A stretch of DNA of 64,000 bases from the NCBI RefSeq assembly GCF_042648365.1, contig NZ_JBHRXI010000002.1:124001-188000 (forward strand), read 5' to 3'. Position 1 is the first letter of the stretch. The number at the start of each line of letters is the position of its first letter. Below, piece by piece: positions 36,163-44,870 of this stretch. Position numbers and translations under genes: made by a program. This DNA is from Lutimaribacter_A marinistellae (GTDB taxonomy: Bacteria; Pseudomonadota; Alphaproteobacteria; Rhodobacterales; Rhodobacteraceae). The notes under the pieces were generated by a model. That model was not told where the DNA came from, did not search any database, and was given only the letters and a program-made list of their open reading frames with translations.

Positions 36163-37200
36163 ATGAAACACGCTGTACAGCAGCAGATGCACGGTGGACG
36201 CGCTGCACTTTCCGCGATGATCACCAAGGTTTCCGCGCTCGCCTTGACCACGGCCATCTCCTTGGGCAGCGCAAGCGTCTCGGCCCAGGAGGTGAACCTG
36301 AGAATGCTGTCGAGCTGGCCCGAAAACCAAGCCTATACGAAAAACGTGGCAGCCACGTTCGTTCAGATGATGGACGAGATTTCCGATGGCGAAATCGCCA
36401 TCCGGATCGACGGTCCCGAAGTCGTCGGACCGCTGGAACAGATCGAACCCGTTCAGGCCGGCGTGTTCGACATACTCTTCACACACCCCGCGTACCACGT
36501 CGGAACGGCCACCCTCGGGATGGGGGTCGAAGGTACAGTCGCAGACCCGGCATTGCGCAGATCCTCGGGTGTGTTCGATACGCTTGATGAATATTACCAA
36601 GGGCTTGGCTTGAAAGTCGTGGCAATCGCACCGCTCGGCACAAGCGCGTTCAACTTCATCCTCAAGGAACCGGTGTCTGGCATGCCATCGCTTGACGGGC
36701 TGAAGGTCCGCGGCAACCAGCTGTATTTTCCGGTCATCGAAGGTCTGGGCGGAGCACCGGTCAACCTGCCCATGTCCGACATCTATTCATCGCTTCAGAC
36801 TGGCGTGATCGACGGGGCAGGGACCACTGTTATCGGCATCAGGGAACAGAATTGGCACGAGGTTGCCGGCTATCTGTCGCGTCCCGTCTTCGGGTCGACC
36901 AGCGCATATATCTTCATGAATCTCGATACCTGGAACGGGCTGAGCGACGACCAGCAGCGCCTGATCGAAACGGCGGCACTTGCGCTTGAGACCGAAGTTC
37001 AGACCGTTTTTGACGCGATGGCCAAGGAAGAGGAAGCCTTCCTTCTGTCCAACGGCATGCAGGTGACCGAGTTGCCTGCCGAAGAGGCGGAAAAGCTCAA
37101 TTCGCTGATGTTCGACGGGGCTTGGCAGGTCGCCATGACAGCCGGTGACATCGCGGAGAGAATGCATCAGCAGGCCGCTGATGCCGGTCTGATTGACTGA
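36163..37200 (+). CDS. dctP: TRAP transporter substrate-binding protein (DctP family)
   Basis: 345 residues from MKHAVQQQM, with a GGGAGGA ribosome site. A long n-region precedes the signal peptide (VSALALTTAISLGSASVSA). The mature protein has the usual pattern: LRMLSSWPENQAYTKNVAATF, the carboxylate-binding segment SLDGLKVRG and LQTGVIDGAGTT. It differs clearly from the first DctP here and resembles DctP proteins for aromatic or medium-chain acids only loosely. It heads a TRAP-acyl-CoA synthetase-crotonase operon and so probably binds an organic acid that is then CoA-activated. Confidence 0.88.
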   Translation: MKHAVQQQMHGGRAALSAMITKVSALALTTAISLGSASVSAQEVNLRMLSSWPENQAYTKNVAATFVQMMDEISDGEIAIRIDGPEVVGPLEQIEPVQAGVFDILFTHPAYHVGTATLGMGVEGTVADPALRRSSGVFDTLDEYYQGLGLKVVAIAPLGTSAFNFILKEPVSGMPSLDGLKVRGNQLYFPVIEGLGGAPVNLPMSDIYSSLQTGVIDGAGTTVIGIREQNWHEVAGYLSRPVFGSTSAYIFMNLDTWNGLSDDQQRLIETAALALETEVQTVFDAMAKEEEAFLLSNGMQVTELPAEEAEKLNSLMFDGAWQVAMTAGDIAERMHQQAADAGLID

Positions 37201-37685
37201 TGCCTCGGCACGGCTGGTTCGGTGGTGCGATCAGGGCCGTTATCAGGGCGAGTTTCGTCCTGGCCCAGATCTCTTTGGCGGCATTGGCCGCCATCACCTT
37301 CATCGAAGTCGTTTCGCGCTACTTCTTTTCAAGCCCGACGATATGGGCCTCGGACGCGGTACGGTACCTCATGGCCTGTGTCATCATCTTCGGCCTACCG
37401 GATGTGACCTTGAACCAGCAGCATGTGGCGATTGATCTTTTCACACGAAAGTTCAGCGCCGAAGGTTTGTACAATCGTGGTCTTTCCGTCCTTTGCGCCA
37501 TCGTCAGCGCGATTGCATCTCTGATCTTCCTCGACGTCTTCATCGGACATCTGAACAGCGGTGCGCTGACGCAGGGGCTTTGGAAGATCCATCGTTACTG
37601 GCTTTCCGGCGCATTGGTCTTCGGGTTTGCCATGTCGACGCTCACCTTCGTGATGGTCGCATTATCTCCGGCAAGAAAGGGATAG
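37200..37685 (+). CDS. dctQ: TRAP transporter small permease (DctQ)
   Basis: 161 residues with four membrane helices and DctQ features (TFIEVVSRYFFSSPTIWASDAVRYLMACVIIFGLPDVTLNQQHVAIDLF). The start codon overlaps the last base of the dctP stop. With DctM it forms the membrane unit of the second TRAP system. Confidence 0.9.
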   Translation: MPRHGWFGGAIRAVIRASFVLAQISLAALAAITFIEVVSRYFFSSPTIWASDAVRYLMACVIIFGLPDVTLNQQHVAIDLFTRKFSAEGLYNRGLSVLCAIVSAIASLIFLDVFIGHLNSGALTQGLWKIHRYWLSGALVFGFAMSTLTFVMVALSPARKG

Positions 37686-37690
37686 CGGGA

Positions 37691-38995
37691 ATGGAATGGC
37701 AATTCATACTGCTGTTTTTCTTCGGAGGCCTGATGGGGCTGATGATGATGGGGGTGAACGTCTTTGTCGCCTTCCTGATCGTCAACCTGACCGTCGTGAC
37801 GCTGCTGATCGGCGACAGGGGCTTCGGCCTGTTCACCAACAGCGTTCTCGACAGTCTGACCACCGGTGGCTATGCGACGATCCCGCTCTTTATTCTGATG
37901 GGAGAGATTCTGTTCCGATCCGGAAGCGTCGACGTCCTGTTTGACTCCATCGACCGGCTTGTCGGCCAGATCCGAGGGAGGCTTTATGCGGTTGTCATTC
38001 TGATCGCCACGGTCTTCGGTGCCTTGTCGGGATCCGCGATCGCCGTAACCGCAATGCTGGGCCGGTCGGCTCTGCCGAACATGGAGGCACGCGGTTATTC
38101 GACCCGTCTCAGCTCAAGCGTCATCCTTGCAGGCGCGTCGCTGGCGCCGATCATTCCGCCATCGCTGCTTGCGATCATCGTCGGCTCTCTGGCCGATGTT
38201 TCGATCTCTGGTCTGCTGATCGCGGGGGTCGTGCCGGGCATTCTGATTGCCGTTATGACCGCTGTTTACGTCGCCGTGCGCGTCGGGCTGGATCATTCGC
38301 TGGCACCGGAAAGGGCCGAAACGGACACAACGGCGCAGGGAAGTGCCATCGCGGCATTGCTGAGAATGACGCCTTTCGTCCTGATTATCGCCGCGGTCAT
38401 GGGGTTCATCATTCTGGGGATCGCAACACCCGGGGAATCCGCGGCAATCGGGGTTTTGGGCGCCATCGGCGTGGCGGCGATCTATCGCAAACTTTCACTC
38501 GGCATGGTGCTCGAGTCCGTCTCATCCGCCACACGGCTGAGCGTCATGATCATGATCATCGTTTCATGCTCGACACTGTTCGGACAGTTGCTGGCGTTCA
38601 CCGGGGCCTCTCGGGCACTGGTGTCCTGGGCCACCGAGTTGGGGCTTTCGCCCATGGTCATGTTCGCGCTGATGATGGCCTTGCCGCTTGTCCTGTGCAT
38701 GTTCATCGATCAGGTCGCGTTCTTGCTGCTGGCGGTGCCGCTTTATGAACCGATCATCGGCGCCATGGGGTTCGATCCGATCTGGTTCTGGACGATCTTT
38801 CTGATCAACCTCACGGTCGGAGGCATCACGCCCCCCTTTGGCTATACCCTTTTCGCCTTCTCGGGCGCCGCCCAGACCGTCGCAACCGCGACCGTCTTCC
38901 GGGCGAGCCTTCCTATCGTGGCGATCTTCATCACGGCAATCGTCGTTCTGGCACTTGTGCCGCAACTCACCCTTTGGCTGCCGTCCAAACTGTGA
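37691..38995 (+). CDS. dctM: TRAP transporter large permease (DctM)
   Basis: 434 residues from MEWQFILLFF; an upstream frame to 37493 overlaps dctQ and is out of pattern. About 12 membrane helices with DctM motifs: TTGGYATIPLFILMGEILFRSG, GSAIAVTAMLGRSALPNM, LAGASLAPIIPPSLLAIIVGSLA and LTVGGITPPFGYTLFAFSG. It lies 112 bp upstream of the acyl-CoA synthetase in the same direction. Confidence 0.93.
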   Translation: MEWQFILLFFFGGLMGLMMMGVNVFVAFLIVNLTVVTLLIGDRGFGLFTNSVLDSLTTGGYATIPLFILMGEILFRSGSVDVLFDSIDRLVGQIRGRLYAVVILIATVFGALSGSAIAVTAMLGRSALPNMEARGYSTRLSSSVILAGASLAPIIPPSLLAIIVGSLADVSISGLLIAGVVPGILIAVMTAVYVAVRVGLDHSLAPERAETDTTAQGSAIAALLRMTPFVLIIAAVMGFIILGIATPGESAAIGVLGAIGVAAIYRKLSLGMVLESVSSATRLSVMIMIIVSCSTLFGQLLAFTGASRALVSWATELGLSPMVMFALMMALPLVLCMFIDQVAFLLLAVPLYEPIIGAMGFDPIWFWTIFLINLTVGGITPPFGYTLFAFSGAAQTVATATVFRASLPIVAIFITAIVVLALVPQLTLWLPSKL

Positions 38996-39107
38996 CCCTG
39001 CGCTGGAACCGGTTTGGAAGACCGGTGCCGCCGCAGATGTGGGTGTGCTTGGCGGTAGTTGACCGCTTGTAACCCCCACGAAAACAACATGCGAGGAGCG
39101 CATTTCG

Positions 39108-40634
39108 ATGCACAAAGTATATGACTGGATCCAGACCCACGCCGCCCGCCGCCCCGAACGGCTTGCGATACTCGACTATGCCACCGGGCATCGGGTGAGC
39201 TATGGCGAGATGCACGAACGCGTCGCACAGGCCGCTGGCGTATTGCGTGACAAGGGCGTCGGGAAGGGCGACCGCGTTGCTGTCCTGTCCCTCAACTCCC
39301 CGACGCTGTTCGAAATCGAATTCGCCTGTGCGCGTGTCGGGGCAATCTTCTGCCCGCTAAACATCCGGCTCAGCGCACCCGAGCTTTTGTTCATTCTCAA
39401 CGATCTCGAACCATCTCTCGTTCTCGCTGACACCACTTTCCACGAGATGGCGGTGCCACTCGCGGAGGAGGTTTCTGCCCCCTTGATGGGGATCGAAGGG
39501 CTGGGGGTCGATACGGAATGGTCGACTGCATGCGCCGCGGCCATGCCTGTTCATGACATGGTTGATCTGACCCATGACGATGACTGGATCATCATATACA
39601 CCTCTGGAACGACGGGCCGCCCCAAGGGCGCGCGCCTGACCCATGGGATGGTTTTTGCCCATGCGGTGAACGTTGGCGCGGTCACATCGCTGACCCCAAG
39701 AAGCGTCAACCTGTGCCTGCTGCCATTCTTTCATACGAGCGGCTTGAACGTATTCGCCAATCCGACCTTTCACATCGGTGGGGCCAATGTGGTGACCCGC
39801 AGCGTTGATCCCGCGCAGATACTCGACATTATCGACGACAAGGACCTTGGCGTGAGCCATTTCATCGGCGTGCCCACGATTTTCCAGTTCATGGCTGAGA
39901 AACCCGCCTTTGAAACCACCGATTACTCGCGGCTCGAAGGTGTGATGGTGGGCGGTGCCCCCGCGCCCGAAGCGCTGTTGCGGCGCTGCGCATCGGTCGG
40001 TCTTGAGGTCGCGCAGGCCTACGGCATGACCGAAAGCGGGCCGGGTGTCCTGGTACTCGACAAGGAAGACGCGCAACAGCGGATCGGGTCTTCGGGCAAA
40101 CCACTGATGCATGTCGATGTGCGGCTGGTGCGTCAGGACGGCACCGATGCCGGGCAGGATGAGGTGGCCGAGATATGGCTGCAGGGGCCGTCGATCACGC
40201 CGGGATACTGGCGCAGGCCCGAGGCCAACAAGAACGACTACAGCGATGGCTGGTTCAAGACAGGCGATGCGGCCTATCGTGACGCCGACGGATTCTACTA
40301 CATCGTGGATCGCTGGAAAGACATGTATATTTCCGGTGGTGAAAACGTGTATCCCGCCGAGGTCGAGAACGTGATCTCGAACCTCGACGGTGTGCTCCAG
40401 GTGGCCGTTATAGGTGTCCCCGACGACAAATGGGGCGAAACCGGTTGCGCTTGCATTGTACTGCGCGAGAACGCGACACTCGGCGAAGATGATATCCGGA
40501 ACGCCTGTGCGGCCAATCTGGCCCGCTACAAGCATCCGCGCGACATCGTCTTCCTCGATACGCTTCCGCAGAACGCGACCGGCAAGATCCAGAAACGTGA
40601 ACTGCGGGACCAGATCCTCAGGGCGTCCGCATGA
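39108..40634 (+). CDS. Acyl-CoA synthetase (AMP-forming, class I adenylate-forming)
   Basis: 508 residues with all core motifs: the phosphate loop YTSGTTGRPKG (164-174), the AYGMTESGPG aromatic/Thr motif, the WFKTGDAAYRDADGFYYIVDRWKDM hinge region and the catalytic lysine K493 in NATGKIQKREL. It activates a carboxylic acid as acyl-AMP and then acyl-CoA in the cytoplasm. It follows the TRAP genes and overlaps the crotonase gene by ATGA, so the pathway likely runs import, CoA activation, then double-bond chemistry. Similar proteins act on fatty, aromatic or cyclic acids; the specific acid cannot be told. Confidence 0.9.
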   Translation: MHKVYDWIQTHAARRPERLAILDYATGHRVSYGEMHERVAQAAGVLRDKGVGKGDRVAVLSLNSPTLFEIEFACARVGAIFCPLNIRLSAPELLFILNDLEPSLVLADTTFHEMAVPLAEEVSAPLMGIEGLGVDTEWSTACAAAMPVHDMVDLTHDDDWIIIYTSGTTGRPKGARLTHGMVFAHAVNVGAVTSLTPRSVNLCLLPFFHTSGLNVFANPTFHIGGANVVTRSVDPAQILDIIDDKDLGVSHFIGVPTIFQFMAEKPAFETTDYSRLEGVMVGGAPAPEALLRRCASVGLEVAQAYGMTESGPGVLVLDKEDAQQRIGSSGKPLMHVDVRLVRQDGTDAGQDEVAEIWLQGPSITPGYWRRPEANKNDYSDGWFKTGDAAYRDADGFYYIVDRWKDMYISGGENVYPAEVENVISNLDGVLQVAVIGVPDDKWGETGCACIVLRENATLGEDDIRNACAANLARYKHPRDIVFLDTLPQNATGKIQKRELRDQILRASA

Positions 40635-41443
40635 CCGGGACTGCGACATTTGCCGGCGCCCGATTGCGGTTGACCCGAAACGGGTCGATCCTGACAGCGA
40701 CCCTGCACGGGGGCGACGGCCCGAACCTGTTGACGATCGACAGTCTGGCTGAAATCGAACGCTTTGCCCGCGACTTGCATGGAGATGCCGAAACGCGCGT
40801 GGTGATACTGCGAGGGGAGGGTCCACATTTCTGTGGTGGTTTCCATCTTGAGGAACGTCTGACGGAATTGAAGTCCGATGCCTCGCTCATGAATCGCAGC
40901 AGACAGGCCGACCTTGGCAGGCGGATGATGACCGCGCTGGCGGAAATCCCTGCGGTCACCATTGCAGCCGTCCAGGGCGTGGCCGCGGGGGGCGGGGCCT
41001 GTCTGGCCACGGCCTGCGATTTCCGCATCGCGGCGGAAGACGCGCGCATGGGCTATCCCGAGGTGCGCCGCGGCTTCAACCTGATGTGGGGCGCGCTGCC
41101 CTTGTGCGTCCGGCTGATCGGCCCGGCCCGCGCCAAGCGTCTGATCATGCTGGGCCGGCTGGAACGGGCGGAAACGCTCGAACGCTGGGGGTTCGTCGAT
41201 CAGGTGGTTCCTTTGGACCAGCTACCAGCCACGGTAGAAGACATGGCGCAGCAATATGCTGGCCTGCCTCCGCTTGCGGCACAGATGGTGAAACGGTCGG
41301 TGAATGCCGTGAGCGGGGCGCTGGATGCTGCGCTGATGCACATGGAGAGCGACCAATTCCTTCTCGCGGCTGATAGCCACGACTCCCGCGAAGGAATTGC
41401 GGCATTTCTTGAAGGGCGAGAGCCCGCCTTCTCTGGCCGCTAG
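40631..41443 (+). CDS. Crotonase-fold enoyl-CoA hydratase/isomerase with one catalytic Glu
   Basis: 270 residues. The oxyanion-hole segments are present (HFCGGFHLEE at about 66-75 and GVAAGGGACL at 116-125). Of the two glutamates used by classical enoyl-CoA hydratases, the second is kept (E144 in GYPEV) but the first is replaced by C124 (GGACLATACD instead of the usual GGxEL). Family members with a single Glu are often isomerases or carry out other chemistry. It is the last gene of the second TRAP operon and probably acts on the acyl-CoA made upstream. Confidence 0.85.
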   Translation: MTGTATFAGARLRLTRNGSILTATLHGGDGPNLLTIDSLAEIERFARDLHGDAETRVVILRGEGPHFCGGFHLEERLTELKSDASLMNRSRQADLGRRMMTALAEIPAVTIAAVQGVAAGGGACLATACDFRIAAEDARMGYPEVRRGFNLMWGALPLCVRLIGPARAKRLIMLGRLERAETLERWGFVDQVVPLDQLPATVEDMAQQYAGLPPLAAQMVKRSVNAVSGALDAALMHMESDQFLLAADSHDSREGIAAFLEGREPAFSGR

Positions 41444-41512
41444 ACCGCCCCAACAGGCAGGCCCTTCAACCGACAAGCAGTTGGGGGGCTGACCACGGCT
41501 CTGGCCACCTGA

Positions 41513-42247
41513 TCAGCCGGATACGCTTCTGAGGAACTTTTTCAGTCGTGGATCTTGCGGTGTGTCGAAGATTGCGTCGGGCGCGCCCTGTTCCACGATG
41601 TGGCCGCCCTCCATGAAGATCACGCGATCCGCGATCTCTCGGGCAAAGCGCATCTCGTGGGTCACGATGAGCATGGTCTGACGCCGCTCCGCCACCGAGC
41701 GCATCAGGCCCAGCACTTCGCCCACCCATTCGGGATCAAGCGCCGAGGTCGGTTCGTCGAACAACATCAGCTCGGCCCCGATGGCCATTGCGCGCCCTAT
41801 GCCGACGCGCTGTTGCTGCCCGCCCGAAAGGCTGGCGGGATAGCTGTCTGCCTTGTCAACCAGACCAGTTTCCGCAAGGATCGAACGCGCCTGTGCCTCG
41901 GCTTCGTCGCGCGGTCGTTTCTGGACGGTGACCAGAGCCTCCATGATGTTTTCCAACGCGGTCTTGTTGGCAAACAGGCCGTAGTTCTGGAACACCATCG
42001 ACGTGACCCGCCGCAGCGCGAGGATATCGGATCGACTTGCCTTGGCGGCGTCGACGGAAACATCGCCCACGGTGATCCGCCCGGCGTCAGGCCGATCAAG
42101 GTAGTTCAGCGTGCGCAGCAACGTGGATTTCCCGGTCCCCGAAGGGCCGATGATCACCACACGCTCGCCATCCTGAATGATCAGGTCGATGCCATCCAGC
42201 ACCGTGTTCGCGCCAAAGCGCTTGGTCAGTCCTTCAATGCGGATCAT
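41513..42247 (-). CDS. Polar amino-acid ABC transporter ATP-binding protein (GlnQ-type)
   Basis: 244 residues with Walker A (GPSGTGKST), Q-loop (VFQNYGLF), signature (LSGGQQQRVGIGRAMA), Walker B (LMLFDEPTSALDP) and H-loop (THEMRFA). Length and the FANKTALENIMEALV segment match the polar amino-acid uptake group. It overlaps the permease gene by ATGA and is the last gene of the three-gene set SBP-permease-ATPase. Confidence 0.92.
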   Translation of the reverse strand: MIRIEGLTKRFGANTVLDGIDLIIQDGERVVIIGPSGTGKSTLLRTLNYLDRPDAGRITVGDVSVDAAKASRSDILALRRVTSMVFQNYGLFANKTALENIMEALVTVQKRPRDEAEAQARSILAETGLVDKADSYPASLSGGQQQRVGIGRAMAIGAELMLFDEPTSALDPEWVGEVLGLMRSVAERRQTMLIVTHEMRFAREIADRVIFMEGGHIVEQGAPDAIFDTPQDPRLKKFLRSVSG

Positions 42248-42918
42248 CTCGCATATGCCTTGTTCAAACGGGTTTCCAGCAGCTTCTGCACCTGGCTAAG
42301 CCCCTCGACCATGATCCAGTAGAGCACGGCCACCACAAGGAACGCCTCAAAGTACAGAAAGCTGCCGGCGGCCTCCTTCTGGGTCGCGCCCATCATCTCG
42401 GTCACGCCGAGGGTAAAGGCGAGCGAGGTGCCCTTGATCATGTCGATGAAGTAGTTGACCAGCGTCGGCGCAGCGGTTCGCGCGGCCTGTGGCAGGATCA
42501 CCCGCATCATCATCTGCCATTGCGTCATGCCGATCGACTGCGCGGCCTCCCATTGGGATCGGTCGACGCCGATGATGGCGGCGCGGATCGTTTCGGCCAT
42601 GTAGGCGGCGAAATGCAGGGTCAGCCCCATGATCGCCGCCGTGACCCCATCGATCGACGTCAGGAAAGACAGCACCTGCGGCAGGCCGTAATAGAACAGG
42701 AACAGCTGCACGAGGAGCGGCGTGCCGCGAAAGAAGCTGATGAAGAGCAGTACCGCTCCATCCAGCACCGGCACGCGGATCACCCGTTCGACGGCCAAAG
42801 CCACAGCCAGCACCAGAGCCAGCACCATGGCCGCCGCCGCCATTCCCAGCGTCAACGGGATGTAACCCGCAATGACGGGGACCAGCCCCAGCATGTAGTC
42901 GAGGTCAAGTCCCCGCAT
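42244..42918 (-). CDS. Polar amino-acid ABC transporter permease
   Basis: 224 residues with five helices and the HisM/GlnP pattern: FFRGTPLLVQLFLFYYGLPQ near residue 60, the EAA loop EAAQSIGMTQWQMMMRVILPQAART and TSLAFTLGVTEM. Only one permease gene is present, so a homodimer is likely. It starts 3 bp after the binding-protein gene and overlaps the ATPase gene. Confidence 0.92.
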   Translation of the reverse strand: MRGLDLDYMLGLVPVIAGYIPLTLGMAAAAMVLALVLAVALAVERVIRVPVLDGAVLLFISFFRGTPLLVQLFLFYYGLPQVLSFLTSIDGVTAAIMGLTLHFAAYMAETIRAAIIGVDRSQWEAAQSIGMTQWQMMMRVILPQAARTAAPTLVNYFIDMIKGTSLAFTLGVTEMMGATQKEAAGSFLYFEAFLVVAVLYWIMVEGLSQVQKLLETRLNKAYAR

Positions 42919-42921
42919 GTC

Positions 42922-43662
42922 TTATTGCTCCGTGATGTCGGTGCCGAACCACTTGTCCGAGATCTCGGCCAGAGTTCCGTTTTCTTTCAGCGTGGACAGC
43001 GCGGCATCGACCCGGTCGCGCAGGGCGCGGCTTTCGTCGTCGTCGCGGAAGGGCAGGGCGTTTCGAATTTCCGAGAACGGCTTACCGGCCAGTTGCAGCG
43101 GCAGCGGGCTTTCCGCAATCAGCTGCGCCGAAGAGACCCGGTCCATTACAAAGGCATCCACGCGTCCCAGCGCGGTATCCTGTGCGATGTTGGACTCGTA
43201 CGTCTTGACCTTGATCTCCGAGGCATAGGGCAGGTCGTTCAGCAACTGTTCGAAGTTCGACCCGAGATTGACGGCCACGGTTTGACCCTTGAGGTCCTCG
43301 ACCCCGGTGATCTGGTCATTGCCCTTGCGCACCACCACTTGCGCGCCGTCGAAGACATAGGGTTGGGTAAAGGTAAAACGTGCCTCGCGCTCGGGCGTAA
43401 TCGTGATCTGGTTGGCAATGGTATCGATGCGGCCCGCGTCCAGCGCGCCGATCAGCCCGGAAAAGGACATGGTCTCGAACTCGATGTCCAGACCGGCCTC
43501 TTGGCCGACGGCATTCATCACGTCGACCTCGAAACCTTGCAGCTCGTCCTGTTTGACGAAAGTGAACGGAAAATAGCCACCAGACATGCCAACGGTCAGC
43601 GTTTCGGCGGCGGCGGAGGTGCCCAGCGTCAAGGCGAGGGCAATAGAAGCGATACGGTTCAT
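42922..43662 (-). CDS. Amino-acid ABC transporter substrate-binding protein (SBP_bac_3)
   Basis: 246 residues from MNRIASIALAL, with a signal peptide ending near AAAE. The mature part reads LTVGMSGGYFPFTFVKQDELQGFEVDVMNAVGQEAGLDIEF, the classic start of family-3 binding proteins, with IANQITITPEREARFTFTQPY (the Arg binds the substrate carboxylate) and GTxLAEISDKWFG at the end. This group binds cystine, glutamine, histidine and similar amino acids. It is first in its operon and divergent from the OsmU-like transporter. Confidence 0.9.
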   Translation of the reverse strand: MNRIASIALALTLGTSAAAETLTVGMSGGYFPFTFVKQDELQGFEVDVMNAVGQEAGLDIEFETMSFSGLIGALDAGRIDTIANQITITPEREARFTFTQPYVFDGAQVVVRKGNDQITGVEDLKGQTVAVNLGSNFEQLLNDLPYASEIKVKTYESNIAQDTALGRVDAFVMDRVSSAQLIAESPLPLQLAGKPFSEIRNALPFRDDDESRALRDRVDAALSTLKENGTLAEISDKWFGTDITEQ

Positions 43663-43952
43663 GTCACAATTTCCACTTGGGCCCGAAATGTGACTCGGGC
43701 GGTTCAAGACTGTTGGTTGCTGACATGGCCAGTCACAGCGCGCGATCAACCGTCTGAAACAGATAAGTATATGCGTTTCGGCAATTGACTTGGGGTGGAA
43801 CCTTTTCCGCCATTCCGGTCATGGAGCAGACCATGTGTCCGAACCTGACTGCAATTCCGTCTACAGAGGTTGGAAATCCGGCAGGCGTACTTATCATTGG
43901 GGCGAGCTGGGGCGCGCCCCAATGATCCCCTCTGGCAGGAGCCTTTTCCCCG
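43663..43952. promoter_or_regulatory. Divergent regulatory region with hairpin-rich leader for the OsmU-like operon
   Basis: 290 bp between divergent ABC operons. On the right half, toward the plus-strand operon, four consecutive stems can form: GGTGGAA-CCTT-TTCCGCC (43794-43811), CATGG-N6-CCATG (43820-43835), AACCT..CTG/CAG..AGGTT (43842-43871) and a 12-bp perfect stem (43893-43904/43915-43926). AGGAG at about 43937 is the ribosome site for ATG 43953. It does not match glycine or other riboswitches I know. It may be a structured leader, or the stems may be protein sites. Confidence 0.45.
43893..43926 (+). repeat. 12-bp perfect inverted repeat upstream of the OsmU-like operon
   Basis: ATCATTGGGGCG and CGCCCCAATGAT around a 10-bp spacer, ending 26 bp before the start codon and just before the ribosome site. 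There is no U run, so it is not a standard terminator. Confidence 0.8.
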
Positions 43953-44867
43953 ATGCCCTCGAAATCCCTGATCGCGGCCGCTCTGGCCACGTCCATTACG
44001 CTTGGCCTTACCTCTGCCTTGTCCGCAGACATCACCGTATCGTCCAAGATCGACACTGAAGGCGGGCTGCTCGGCAATGTTGTCGCCCTGGCGCTGGAGA
44101 ACGCTGGCCTGCCTGTCGAACGGCGTCTTCAGCTTGGGGGCACGCAGATCGTGCGCGAGGCCATTCTGGCAGGGCAGATCGACATCTATCCCGAATACAC
44201 CGGCAACGCGGCCTTCTTTCACAACGAGGCAGATAGCGACATCTGGAAAAACGCTGCGGATGCGCATGACCGGGCGGCCGAGCTGGATGTCGGTCAGGGC
44301 CTGATCTGGCTGCAAAGCGCGCCTGCCAACAACACTTGGGCGATTGCCGTGAGAGGACCATTGGCACGGGAAAATGGTCTGGCCACAATGTCGGATTTCG
44401 GCGCATGGGTGGCCGCCGGCGGCGATGTGAAACTTGCTGCCTCCACCGAGTTCGTATCATCCCCTGCGGTATTGCCCGCGATGCAGGACACCTATGGCTT
44501 TGTGCTTGCGCCGGATCAGACCGTGATCCTGTCGGGCGGCGATACGGCGGCGACGATCCAGGCCGCCGCGCGCGGCACATCCGGGGTCAACGCGGCAATG
44601 GTCTACGGCACCGATGGCGGCGTGGGCGCGACCGGTCTTGTCGTGATGCGGGACGACAAGGGGGTGCAGCCGGTTTACGAGCCTGCACCCGTCGTGCGGG
44701 CCGAAGTGCTGGAGGAGTATCCGGCCATCGCCGAGGTGCTGAACCCGATCTTTGCCGAGATGGACATGCAGACGCTGCAAAAACTCAACGGTCGCATCCA
44801 GGTCGGCGGAGAGCCGGCCGAGGCCGTTGCCCGTGAGTATCTGATCCAGATCGGCGCGTTGGACTGA
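43953..44867 (+). CDS. yehZ: OsmF/YehZ-like quaternary-amine ABC substrate-binding protein
   Basis: 304 residues with a signal peptide (to about 25, LSAD). The segments ITVSSKIDTEGGLLGNVVALALENAGLPVERRLQLGGTQIVREAILAGQIDIYPEYTGNA, split over residues 27-85, and GTSGVNAAMVYGTDGG match E. coli YehZ (about 305 residues) and the OpuAC/ProX superfamily, which bind glycine betaine or related compounds. Gene order Z-Y-X-W equals that of E. coli yehZYXW, where uptake is low-affinity and stress-linked. Substrate specificity is inferred from the family only. Confidence 0.9.
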   Translation: MPSKSLIAAALATSITLGLTSALSADITVSSKIDTEGGLLGNVVALALENAGLPVERRLQLGGTQIVREAILAGQIDIYPEYTGNAAFFHNEADSDIWKNAADAHDRAAELDVGQGLIWLQSAPANNTWAIAVRGPLARENGLATMSDFGAWVAAGGDVKLAASTEFVSSPAVLPAMQDTYGFVLAPDQTVILSGGDTAATIQAAARGTSGVNAAMVYGTDGGVGATGLVVMRDDKGVQPVYEPAPVVRAEVLEEYPAIAEVLNPIFAEMDMQTLQKLNGRIQVGGEPAEAVAREYLIQIGALD

Positions 44868-44870
44868 TCG

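Noticed and set aside
35879..36208. N-terminal extension of the second TetR frame to 36208
   Set aside because: It runs through the TAAAAC palindrome and TTGACA box, reads as low-complexity Cys/Arg/Ser and lacks a ribosome site; ATG 35878 begins the normal TetR N-terminus.
43911..43920. GGGGCGCGCCCC core as a separate site
   Set aside because: It lies inside the larger 12-bp inverted repeat at 43893-43926 and alone is expected in GC-rich DNA.
43794..43952. Glycine or SAM riboswitch before the OsmU-like operon
   Set aside because: The conserved cores of these riboswitches are not present; only generic stems are seen.
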